Assembly: GCA_010031985.1 (NCBI GenBank)
Contig: RGYP01000016.1
Coordinates: 1 to 14,790 of the forward strand
Direction: 5' to 3'
DNA from: Gammaproteobacteria bacterium
GTDB lineage: Bacteria; Pseudomonadota; Gammaproteobacteria; Steroidobacterales; Steroidobacteraceae
Length of the DNA: 14,790 bases
Shown here: one piece after another, positions 7,206 through 14,004 of the stretch
How positions within the stretch are numbered: the stretch's first letter is position 1
Layout of the letters: each line of letters opens with the position of its first letter
Position numbers and translations under genes: made by a program
The notes under the pieces: model-generated
The model's database searches: none
The model's input: the letters and a program-made list of their open reading frames with translations, nothing else
Told to the model about the DNA's origin: nothing

Positions 7206-7559
7206 ATGAACGAGATGGACGCCCCCACCGAAATTCGCCTGCGCCGTCAGTCGCGGGTGCTCGAGGTCGCTTTTGGCGACGCCGAGCGTTATGCCCTGCC
7301 GTTCGAGTTCCTGCGGGTCCACTCGCCCTCGGCCGAGGTCAAAGGCCACGGCCCGGGACAAGAAACGCTGGTGGTCGGCAAACAAGCGGTGGGGATACGC
7401 GATCTCGAGCCGGTCGGCCAATACGCCGTCAGACTGCTGTTCGACGATGGTCACGACAGCGGTCTTTACAGCTGGAAATACCTCCGTGAGCTCGGTCGCG
7501 ACCACGGCGCGCTGTGGCAGCGCTATCTCGAACGGGTTGCCGCCGCCAGCAAAGGCTGA
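7206..7559 (+). CDS. DUF971 (GBBH-like N-terminal domain) protein
   Basis: A 117-residue protein made almost wholly of the DUF971 domain, related to the N-terminal domain of gamma-butyrobetaine hydroxylase. Motifs visible are LPFEFLRVHSPSAEV (about residues 31-45), the QETLVVGKQAVGIRDLEPVG stretch in the middle and FDDGHDSGLYSWKYLREL (about residues 79-96), the family hallmark. In gammaproteobacteria this gene commonly lies just upstream of ubiE, as it does here. Its role in ubiquinone or iron metabolism is not settled. The ATG at 7206 is chosen; ATG 7215 is a close alternative, and the open frame back to 7080 is rejected because it has no family sequence. The gene is followed by a strong hairpin, so it is probably not in the ubiE transcript. 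Confidence 0.9.
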   Translation: MNEMDAPTEIRLRRQSRVLEVAFGDAERYALPFEFLRVHSPSAEVKGHGPGQETLVVGKQAVGIRDLEPVGQYAVRLLFDDGHDSGLYSWKYLRELGRDHGALWQRYLERVAAASKG

Positions 7560-7583
7560 GCCACCCGCCGCATAATTCAAGGC

Positions 7584-7626
7584 AAAAAAAAGGCCGAGCA
7601 CATGCTCGGCCTATAGTCCCTTTTTG
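7584..7626 (+). terminator. Strong, probably bidirectional intrinsic terminator after the DUF971 gene
   Basis: AGGCCGAGCA (7591-7600) is perfectly complementary to TGCTCGGCCT (7603-7612), a 9-10 base-pair GC-rich stem with a tight loop. On the + strand it is followed by TTTTT at 7621-7625 and another T-run at 7628-7633. An A-run at 7584-7591 lies immediately before it, which on the - strand gives a T-run straight after the stem. It separates the DUF971 gene from ubiE. Confidence 0.75.
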
Positions 7627-7793
7627 CTTTTTTCAAACCCCCGTTCGGCCGATCCGCGAGCGGACCGGTACGCGCGACCTTGTTGTACGCCCATCGCCGG
7701 CGAAAATCCATAGCCCCGCGGCGAACGATCACGACAGGGCGCATGATCGGACGCTCACGCGGCTACAATGGCGGGCCCTGCGGAGTTCGTTGC
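7627..7793 (+). promoter_or_regulatory. Leader and promoter region of the ubiE-ubiJ-ubiB operon
   Basis: This non-coding stretch lies between the terminator and ubiE. TACAAT at 7764-7769 is a good -10 match, but the -35 position (about 7741-7746, GCATGA) is poor. GGAG ends 8 bases before the ubiE ATG and is a clear ribosome-binding site. An imperfect inverted repeat, CCGATCCGCGAGCGGACCGG, occupies 7649-7668 and could be an operator or chance. No other signal is visible. Confidence 0.35.
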
Positions 7794-8552
7794 ATGGCCG
7801 TCGAAAACGACAGCAAAACCACCCACTTCGGTTTCGAAGAAGTCGCCTGGAGCGACAAGGCGAAGCGCGTTCGCGGCGTTTTCGACTCGGTGGCCCCCAA
7901 ATACGACCTGATGAACGATCTGATGTCGGCTGGCCTGCATCGGATCTGGAAGGAGTTCACGCTCTCGCAGACCCACCTGCGACCGGGTCAACGGGCGCTC
8001 GACGTCGCCGGCGGCACGGGTGATCTCGCACGTGGACTCAAAAAACAGGTCGGTGAGCGCGGGCTCGTGGTGCTCTCGGACATCAATGGCGCCATGCTGG
8101 CCCATGGGCGCGACCGCACGATCGACGTCGGCCTCGTCGACGGCATCGAATACGTGCAGGCCAACGCAGAGTGTCTGCCCTTCGCCGCCAACAGTTTCGA
8201 CTGCATCACCATCGGTTTCGGACTACGCAACGTCACCGACAAACCCGCAGCGCTGCGCTCGATGTATCGCGCGCTGAAACCGGGCGGGCAGCTGCTGGTA
8301 CTCGAGTTTTCACAGCCGACGGCGCCCGGCCTCAAGCCACTCTACGATCTCTACTCCTTCAAAGTATTACCCGTACTGGGCCAAGTCGTCGCCGACGATG
8401 CCGACAGCTATCGCTATCTCGCCGAGTCGATCCGCAAGCATCCCGATCAAGAGACGCTGCTCGGCATGTTGCGCGATGCCGGCTTCGAAGATTGTCGATA
8501 TCACAATCTTGCGGGTGGCATCGTCGCCCTGCATCGCGGCTACAAGTATTGA
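7794..8552 (+). CDS. ubiE: Demethylubiquinone/demethylmenaquinone C-methyltransferase UbiE
   Basis: A 252-residue class I SAM-dependent methyltransferase (E. coli UbiE is 251). It methylates the 2-octaprenyl (or polyprenyl)-6-methoxy-benzoquinol ring carbon in ubiquinone synthesis and, where menaquinone exists, demethylmenaquinol. Visible are VFDSVAPKYDLMNDLMSAGL (29-48), SAM motif I LDVAGGTGDLA (69-79), acidic LSDIN (94-98), GFGLRNVTDK (141-150) and LKPGGQLLVLEFS (161-173), all UbiE hallmarks. The ATG at 7794 is supported by GGAG 8 bases upstream. It is followed by ubiJ after 3 bases, giving the conserved order ubiE-ubiJ-ubiB. Confidence 0.97.
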   Translation: MAVENDSKTTHFGFEEVAWSDKAKRVRGVFDSVAPKYDLMNDLMSAGLHRIWKEFTLSQTHLRPGQRALDVAGGTGDLARGLKKQVGERGLVVLSDINGAMLAHGRDRTIDVGLVDGIEYVQANAECLPFAANSFDCITIGFGLRNVTDKPAALRSMYRALKPGGQLLVLEFSQPTAPGLKPLYDLYSFKVLPVLGQVVADDADSYRYLAESIRKHPDQETLLGMLRDAGFEDCRYHNLAGGIVALHRGYKY

Positions 8553-8555
8553 ACC

Positions 8556-9176
8556 GTGCTGACTGAAATCATCGAAAACCTGCTCAATCGCAATCTGGGC
8601 AGCTCGCCACGGGCGCGTGAATCCTGCGCGACCCTGAAAGGGCGGCGACTGAAGCTCGTGATACGCGACCTCGATCTTGCGATCGGCTGCGAATCACTCG
8701 GTGATTCGCTGCGGATCTCGCGGCAGGCCGAAGGCGAGTTTCACGCCGAGATCGAAGGTACGCCGGTCAACCTGCTCGCCATGGCCGGTCCCGAGCCCGC
8801 GCGCTTGCTCAAGTCGGGTGCGGTACAGGCGCGTGGTGACGTGGCACTGCTGCAGCAATATCGCGAGCTCGTATTGTTGCTGCGCCCAGACCTCGAAGAA
8901 GAGCTCGCCAAATTGATCGGCGACAGCCCCGCACATCGACTCGCGGGCCTGGCCAAAGCCGCGCTGACTTTCGGTCGGCGCGGCGCAAGCACGGCCGTGC
9001 AAAACGCGGCGGAATACTTTGCCCACGAAACCCGCGATCTCGTGCCGCGCGCCGAGGCCGAGGTGTTTCTCGGCGAAGTCGATCGCTTGCGCGAAGACGT
9101 CGACCGCGCAGCAGCGCGCGTCGAAGCCCTGCTGGCACGCTTCGAAAAACCCTCGAACGAGGGTGACAGAGCATGA
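8556..9176 (+). CDS. ubiJ: Ubiquinone biosynthesis accessory factor UbiJ (SCP2 domain)
   Basis: A 206-residue protein with a sterol-carrier-protein-2-like lipid-binding domain in the first half (about residues 28-125, with RISRQAEGEFHAEIEGTPVN and KSGAVQARGDVALLQQYREL). The C-terminal half is charged and helical, ending in a coiled-coil-like EVDRLREDVDRAAARVEALL. UbiJ is a soluble organiser of the Ubi complex and binds the polyprenyl ubiquinone intermediates. It starts at a GTG 3 bases after the ubiE stop without a clear Shine-Dalgarno sequence, so it is probably translationally coupled. It overlaps ubiB by four bases (ATGA). Confidence 0.94.
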   Translation: MLTEIIENLLNRNLGSSPRARESCATLKGRRLKLVIRDLDLAIGCESLGDSLRISRQAEGEFHAEIEGTPVNLLAMAGPEPARLLKSGAVQARGDVALLQQYRELVLLLRPDLEEELAKLIGDSPAHRLAGLAKAALTFGRRGASTAVQNAAEYFAHETRDLVPRAEAEVFLGEVDRLREDVDRAAARVEALLARFEKPSNEGDRA

Positions 9177-10810
9177 AGCTGCGGGTGTTGGCGCGGCTGA
9201 TCCAGATTCAGCGCGTGCTCGTTCGTCACGGTCTCGACGAGTTCGTCGTCGAAACCCATCTCTACAGACCGCTGCGCTTCGTCTTCATGGCCTCGCCATG
9301 GACCTGGTTCGAGCGGCGCAAGGCCGCGACGCGCGGCGAGCGACTGCGACTCGCTCTCGAAGAGCTCGGACCGATCTTCATCAAGCTCGGCCAGGCGCTC
9401 TCGACCCGTCGCGATCTGCTGCCGCCCGACATCGCCGAAGAGCTCGCAAAACTTCAGGATCGCGTGCCGCCCTTCGACGGTGCGCTCGCCAGACAGCTGA
9501 TCGAGCAGGCCTACGACAAACCGTTGGACAGGGTATTTGCGAAATTCGACGAACGCCCCCTTGCGGCAGCCTCGATCGCGCAAGTGCACGTTGCGACGCT
9601 CCATGATGGGCCCGAGGTCATCGTCAAAGTATTGCGTCCCGGCATGAAGAACGTGATCGGTCGCGATCTCGAAGTCATGCATGCGCTGGCGGCGCTTGCC
9701 AAGCGTAATTCCCACGAAGCGCGTCGCCTGCGGGTCGACGAGATCGTCGACGAGTACGAAAAAACCGTGCTCGACGAGCTCGACCTCATGCGCGAAGCGG
9801 CGAATGCCTCGCAACTGCGTCGCAACTTCGAGGGTTCACCGCTGCTGCACGTGCCGGCCGTTCATTGGGATTACTGCCGGGTCAACGTGATGGTGATGGA
9901 GCGCATTCGCGGCGTGACCATCAGCGACATGGCTACCCTGCGCGCATTGGGTGCCAACATTCCGATGCTGGCCGAAAACGGCGTGAAGATTTTCTTCACG
10001 CAGGTGTTCCGGCACAATTTTTTTCATGCGGACATGCATCCGGGAAACATCTTCGTACTGGTCGACGATCCGGCGCGTCCACGCTATGCCGCTGTCGACT
10101 TCGGCATCGTCGGTACGCTCGATATCCGCGACATGCACTATCTCGCCGAGAATTTCCTCGCAGTCTTCGATCGCAATTACCGTCGCGTCGCAGAACTGCA
10201 CGTCGAGTCCGGCTGGGTGCCGCCCTCGACTCGTGTCGATGAAATGGAGTCGGCGATCCGCACCGTGCTCGAGCCGATCTTCAACAAGCCGCTCAAAGAT
10301 ATCTCCTTCGGAACGATTCTGCTGCGGCTATTCGACATCTCGCGGCGCTTCGACATGCGTATCCAGCCGCAACTGATCTTGTTGCAGAAAACGCTGCTCA
10401 ACGTCGAGGGCCTGGGGCGCGACCTCTATCCCGAACTCGACATCTGGCAGACGGCTGCACCCATTCTGCGCGAGTGGATGCGCGATCGGCTGAGCGTGCG
10501 CACGCAACTCAAGCAGTTCCGCGACCATCTACCCGCCCTCGTTGAAGTCGCACACGCGCTGCCGCCGCTACTCAAGGTCGCCGTGCAAAAAGCGCAGGAC
10601 GGCAAACTGCACATCGGTGTGCAGCCCGAAGACATCGAACGCTTGCGTCAAGAAATTCGTGCCGGCGAGCGTCGCCGCAATTCGACACTCGTCGGTACGG
10701 GGTTGGGCGCGGTGGGCCTGCTGTGGATCGGGCTCGAGCTCGCTCCGCTCGGCAGCGGCTGGCTGCTGCTGCTCGTCTCAGCCGTCGTGCTGTGGCGAGC
10801 GCGGCGCTGA
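9173..10810 (+). CDS. ubiB: Ubiquinone biosynthesis regulatory kinase-like ATPase UbiB
   Basis: A 545-residue ABC1/ADCK/UbiB family protein, an atypical kinase-like ATPase required for ubiquinone synthesis. The KxGQ motif is at 71-74 (IKLGQALSTRRDL), the alanine-rich loop AAASIAQVH at 131-139, the ATP lysine Lys152 in VKVLRPG, the HADMHPGNIFV catalytic region at 285-295, and DFG-like DFGIVG at 309-314. Two hydrophobic segments lie at the C terminus (about residues 505-541, GTGLGAVGLLWIGLEL and WLLLLVSAVVLW), the expected membrane anchor. It starts with ATGA overlapping the ubiJ stop. Its last 33 bases overlap the 3' end of trpA on the opposite strand. Confidence 0.96.
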   Translation: MKLRVLARLIQIQRVLVRHGLDEFVVETHLYRPLRFVFMASPWTWFERRKAATRGERLRLALEELGPIFIKLGQALSTRRDLLPPDIAEELAKLQDRVPPFDGALARQLIEQAYDKPLDRVFAKFDERPLAAASIAQVHVATLHDGPEVIVKVLRPGMKNVIGRDLEVMHALAALAKRNSHEARRLRVDEIVDEYEKTVLDELDLMREAANASQLRRNFEGSPLLHVPAVHWDYCRVNVMVMERIRGVTISDMATLRALGANIPMLAENGVKIFFTQVFRHNFFHADMHPGNIFVLVDDPARPRYAAVDFGIVGTLDIRDMHYLAENFLAVFDRNYRRVAELHVESGWVPPSTRVDEMESAIRTVLEPIFNKPLKDISFGTILLRLFDISRRFDMRIQPQLILLQKTLLNVEGLGRDLYPELDIWQTAAPILREWMRDRLSVRTQLKQFRDHLPALVEVAHALPPLLKVAVQKAQDGKLHIGVQPEDIERLRQEIRAGERRRNSTLVGTGLGAVGLLWIGLELAPLGSGWLLLLVSAVVLWRARR

Positions 10811-11581
10811 GGGGCGCAGCCCCTGTAGCCAGGCCGTCGGATCATCGCCGCGCTCCAGCACCTCGACGAGCGCGGAACCCACGACGACACCCGCGACATG
10901 TTCGCGCAGCTTGGCCACTTGCTCGCGGGAGCGGATGCCGAAACCTGCGCACACCGGCACCGGAGAGGCCTTGCTGACCCGATCCAGATAATCGAGCACG
11001 GTGTCGGGGACCGCGACGTTCTTTCCCGTGGTGCCGGTCATCGTCACCGCATACACGAAGCCCTCGCTCGCGCTGCACACGAGTGACAGTCGCTCGGGCG
11101 TGGTCACGGGCGTCACCATCTGCACGAGTGCGACACCTGTCTTCGCGAGCGCAGTGCGCAGTTCGGCGCCTTCGTCGAAAGGCAGATCGGGAACGATGAA
11201 CCCGCACACCCCTGCGGCAGCGGCTTCGGTTGCAAGCTTGGCGTAACCGTACTGCAACAAGGGATTGAGGTAGCTCATCAGCACGAGCGGTGCGGACGGT
11301 CGCTGCATGGCCGCGAGCTCGGCCAGAATCCATCGCAGGCTGACACCCTGTTTGAGCGCGCCCTGGCTCGAACGCTGGATGGTCATGCCGTCGGCCATGG
11401 GATCGGTGAAGGGCACTCCGATCTCCACCACGTCGGCCCCTGCGGCGACGGCAAGCAGATGCTCGCGAAACTTCGGTGCGCTCGGAAAGCCGGCGGTCAT
11501 GAAGGCGACGATCGCCGGTTCACCACGAGCCGCCGCATCGCGAATAGCCATGCTCAACTTTTCTGCGGGTTTCACGTTCAC
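10778..11581 (-). CDS. trpA: Tryptophan synthase alpha chain TrpA
   Basis: A 267-residue alpha subunit (E. coli 268), which splits indole-3-glycerol phosphate to indole and glyceraldehyde 3-phosphate and passes indole to TrpB. The catalytic pair is intact: Glu53 in VEIGVPFTDP and Asp64 in PMADGMTIQ, 11 residues apart as in E. coli (Glu49/Asp60). GTTGK (loop 6 region) and GFGIRSREQV follow, with the phosphate-binding VVVGSALVE near the end. The position after ADG is Met where Pro is common. A GTG start at 11581 is chosen: it overlaps the trpB stop by 4 bases (GTGA) and has GGGAG 7 bases upstream. It is last in the trp operon, and its 3' end overlaps ubiB convergently. Confidence 0.95.
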   Translation of the reverse strand: MNVKPAEKLSMAIRDAAARGEPAIVAFMTAGFPSAPKFREHLLAVAAGADVVEIGVPFTDPMADGMTIQRSSQGALKQGVSLRWILAELAAMQRPSAPLVLMSYLNPLLQYGYAKLATEAAAAGVCGFIVPDLPFDEGAELRTALAKTGVALVQMVTPVTTPERLSLVCSASEGFVYAVTMTGTTGKNVAVPDTVLDYLDRVSKASPVPVCAGFGIRSREQVAKLREHVAGVVVGSALVEVLERGDDPTAWLQGLRPSAPRSPQHDG

Positions 11582-12840
11582 GAGGCCACTCCCGAATTGC
11601 CGGCGAGCAAGGTGCGCTGCAAGGTCGGCATATCTTTGTCGCCGCGACCGGACATGCAGATCACGGCGCGCTTGCCCGGGTTTTTTTCCGCCCAGCGCTT
11701 GGCACCATGCAGGGCGTGCGCCGTTTCGAGCGCAGGCAAAATGCCTTCTAGCCGCGAGCACTCGGTGAGCGCAGCCAGTGCTTCGCCATCGGTCGCCGAC
11801 TCGTAGCGAACTCGACCCGCCGCCATCAAAAGCGCGTGCTCCGGCCCGACGCCCGGGTAATCGAGCCCCGCGGAGATCGAATCGGTTTCGTGAATCTGGC
11901 CGTTTTCGTCTTGCAGTAGCAGCGAATAACAACCCTGCAGTACACCCGGCCACCCGTAGGAAAGACTCGCCGCGTTTTCGCCGAGCGCAACGCCGCGACC
12001 GCCAGCCTCGATGCCGATGATTTCGACCGAGCGGTCGGGCACGAACGCATGGAACATGCCGATCGAATTGGAACCCCCGCCGACGCAAGCAAACACGGCA
12101 TCGGGCAGCGAACCACTGTGCTCAATGAATTGGGCGCGTGCCTCGCGACCGATGATGGATTGCAACTCGCGTACGAGATAAGGATAGGGATGCGGCCCCA
12201 CCGCGGAGCCGAGCAGATAGAACGTCCCCATCGGATCGGCGACCCAGTCGCGCAAGGCTTCGTCGATAGCTGCGCGCAGCGTCTGGTCACCACCCGTCAC
12301 CGGTACGACCTCTGCGCCCAGCAAACGCATGCGACCGACGTTCGGCGCCTGCCGCTCCATGTCGATGGCACCCATGTAAACGACGCAGGGTAAACCGAGG
12401 CGTGCGCAGGCCGCGGCCGTGGCGACCCCGTGCTGCCCCGCCCCGGTCTCGGCGACGATGCGTCGCGCACCCAAACGCTGGGCAAGCAAAGCTTGACCGA
12501 CGGCGTTGTTGATCTTGTGGGCGCCGGTATGTGCGAGGTCCTCGCGCTTGAACCAGATGTCGGCGCCCCAGGCCGCAGAGAGCCGCGGGGCGTGCGACAG
12601 CGCCGTGGGCCGGCCGACCCAGTCGCGCAGCTGACTACCGAGTTCGCGCTGAAAGTCCTCGCGATGCAGGTGTTCACGCATGCCGGCTTCGAGCCGCTCG
12701 AGCGCCGGAATCAGCGTTTCAGGAACGTAGCGTCCGCCGTACGGACCGAAACGGCCCCGGGCATCCGGAAAACGACCGGCGAGTTCGGCATCGAGCATCT
12801 CGCGCTGCTCGTCGGCACTGAATCGAACATGGGCATTCAT
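11578..12840 (-). CDS. trpB: Tryptophan synthase beta chain TrpB
   Basis: A 420-residue PLP enzyme that condenses indole with serine to tryptophan in the alpha2beta2 synthase. It has the N-terminal GPYGGRYVPETL (32-43), the PLP lysine Lys109 in HTGAHKINNAVGQALLA, the catalytic ETGAGQHG (131-138) and the phosphate loop GGGSNSIG (254-261). GRGDKDM is near the C terminus. It is longer than E. coli TrpB (397) mainly by an N-terminal extension of about 20 residues. The ATG at 12840 has AGGAG 8 bases upstream. It follows trpF by 12 bases and overlaps trpA by 4. Confidence 0.97.
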   Translation of the reverse strand: MNAHVRFSADEQREMLDAELAGRFPDARGRFGPYGGRYVPETLIPALERLEAGMREHLHREDFQRELGSQLRDWVGRPTALSHAPRLSAAWGADIWFKREDLAHTGAHKINNAVGQALLAQRLGARRIVAETGAGQHGVATAAACARLGLPCVVYMGAIDMERQAPNVGRMRLLGAEVVPVTGGDQTLRAAIDEALRDWVADPMGTFYLLGSAVGPHPYPYLVRELQSIIGREARAQFIEHSGSLPDAVFACVGGGSNSIGMFHAFVPDRSVEIIGIEAGGRGVALGENAASLSYGWPGVLQGCYSLLLQDENGQIHETDSISAGLDYPGVGPEHALLMAAGRVRYESATDGEALAALTECSRLEGILPALETAHALHGAKRWAEKNPGKRAVICMSGRGDKDMPTLQRTLLAGNSGVAS

Positions 12841-12852
12841 GACACTGACTCC

Positions 12853-13467
12853 TCAGGTGGCCGCAGCGGCATGCATCGCCGCCTTGGCTGCACTCACGAA
12901 CTGGTGAATTCTTTGAACTGATTTCTTTCCGGGTGCCGACTCGACCCCGCTCGACACATCGACGCCCCAAGGCCGTACGTGACGGATGGCCTCGGCGACA
13001 TTGTCGGGATTGAGTCCCCCGGCCAACAGGACTTGCGTACGTTCTGCCGCCGCTCTTGCCAGCGCCCAGTCCGCGGTACGGCCAGCGCCGCTGACCGTAC
13101 CCTCGAAGAGCAGGCGGGCCGGCAGTTCCGCAGCCAAGACCTCGCTCTCGCGGTACACCGGCAGCAATCGGCTGCGACGCAGAGGCTCGAGAGCATGAGC
13201 CGACAACGATGAGATATCGGCGTGATCGGTCTGCAGCCAGTCCGGAGAGAAGATCTCGAAGATTTCTTCGAGCTCGGCGTTCACGGGGTGACGAGTGACG
13301 GCCACGCACAGCGCGCGGCCGCGGGCCGGCGCCGCGAGTCGAGCGGCTTCGGTGGGCGAGATCTGCCGTACCGAAGGCGCAAACACGAAACCGATCGCAT
13401 CGGCGCCGGCATCGAGTGCAGCGGCCACGCTCTCTTGGTCGGTCAAGCCACAGATCTTGACGAACAT
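12853..13467 (-). CDS. trpF: Phosphoribosylanthranilate isomerase TrpF, divergent at the usual catalytic aspartate
   Basis: A 204-residue TIM-barrel protein that isomerises phosphoribosylanthranilate in tryptophan synthesis. The catalytic cysteine Cys6 lies in FVKICGLTDQESV, and the phosphate-binding tail AGGLNPDNVAEAIRHVRP and VDVSSGVES is intact. The usual acid site, normally LFD(x)...GGTGKTFDW, reads LLFEGTVSGAGRTADW (119-134), so Glu122 replaces the aspartate and the glycine loop is altered. The LQFHGDE motif is also changed to LQTDHAD (78-84). Conservative Asp-to-Glu substitution may still work, and I believe some other TrpF proteins share the form, so I do not call it inactive. The ATG overlaps the trpC stop by one base (TGATG). 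It precedes trpB by 12 bases. Confidence 0.88.
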   Translation of the reverse strand: MFVKICGLTDQESVAAALDAGADAIGFVFAPSVRQISPTEAARLAAPARGRALCVAVTRHPVNAELEEIFEIFSPDWLQTDHADISSLSAHALEPLRRSRLLPVYRESEVLAAELPARLLFEGTVSGAGRTADWALARAAAERTQVLLAGGLNPDNVAEAIRHVRPWGVDVSSGVESAPGKKSVQRIHQFVSAAKAAMHAAAAT

Positions 13468-14003
13468 CAGCCCGACCCCGTTCGTACATTGCGCCGCGCG
13501 GTGCGTCCGGCGGCGAGCATGCGTGCAGCGAGCTCGCGTGGGTGAGCGCCGCTCATCAGGGCACTGCCGACGAGGGCAAAGTCATAGCCGACTGCAGCAA
13601 GCCGCGCGGCATCGTCTGCATCGACGAGTCCGCTCTCGGCGACGCGGGGCAACTCGCGCGGCAGCATGTCCACCATCTGCTCGAGGCGACCCGGCACCAC
13701 CTGCAAACTGGCGAGGTCACGACAATTGACGCCCAGCAAGACTTGCGCTCCCTGTCGAACTTGGCCGGCGCCGCGACCAAGCACGCCTCGCGTTTCGAGC
13801 AGGCGCACCGAGGTTTCGACGTCGAGCTCATCGAAAGTTTCGAGCAATACGAACAATTTTTGATCAAGCGCAGCGTCCAGTAGCGCGGCGAGAGTCGATT
13901 CCGTCAGCATGCGGGCGATCAGCAGCACCCCGCCTGCACCGGCTGCGCGCGCCTCGAGAATCTGGTACGGGTCGACCAGAAAATCTTTGCGCATCGTGGG
14001 CAC
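13467..14003 (-). pseudogene. trpC: Truncated indole-3-glycerol phosphate synthase TrpC (C-terminal two thirds only)
   Basis: An intact-looking 178-codon frame (GTG at 14003) encodes only the C-terminal part of IGPS, the enzyme that closes the indole ring. It begins at PTMRKDFLVDPYQILEARAAG, a segment that sits near residue 110 of a normal protein of about 265. Later motifs are present: LLETFDEL (53-60), LGVNCRDL (90-97), AESGL (122-126) and the phosphate site VGSALM (145-150). The missing 95-110 residues include the first barrel strands and the catalytic lysine (Lys53 of the Sulfolobus enzyme). Read back in frame from the GTG, about 8-10 more homologous-looking residues (RALAAHDV) occur before a TAG at 14034-14036. 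No Shine-Dalgarno sequence; coupling to the trpD stop one base away is possible. Confidence 0.85.
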
Positions 14004-14004
14004 A

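Noticed and set aside
8741..9814. 357-codon leftward frame opposite ubiJ and ubiB
   Set aside because: It crosses the ubiJ-ubiB junction on the antisense strand, has low-complexity Ser/Arg runs and no motif.
11582..12088. In-frame upstream extension of trpA to 12088
   Set aside because: It overlaps trpB in another frame and reads as arginine-rich noise; the coupled GTG at 11581 with GGGAG is a much better start.
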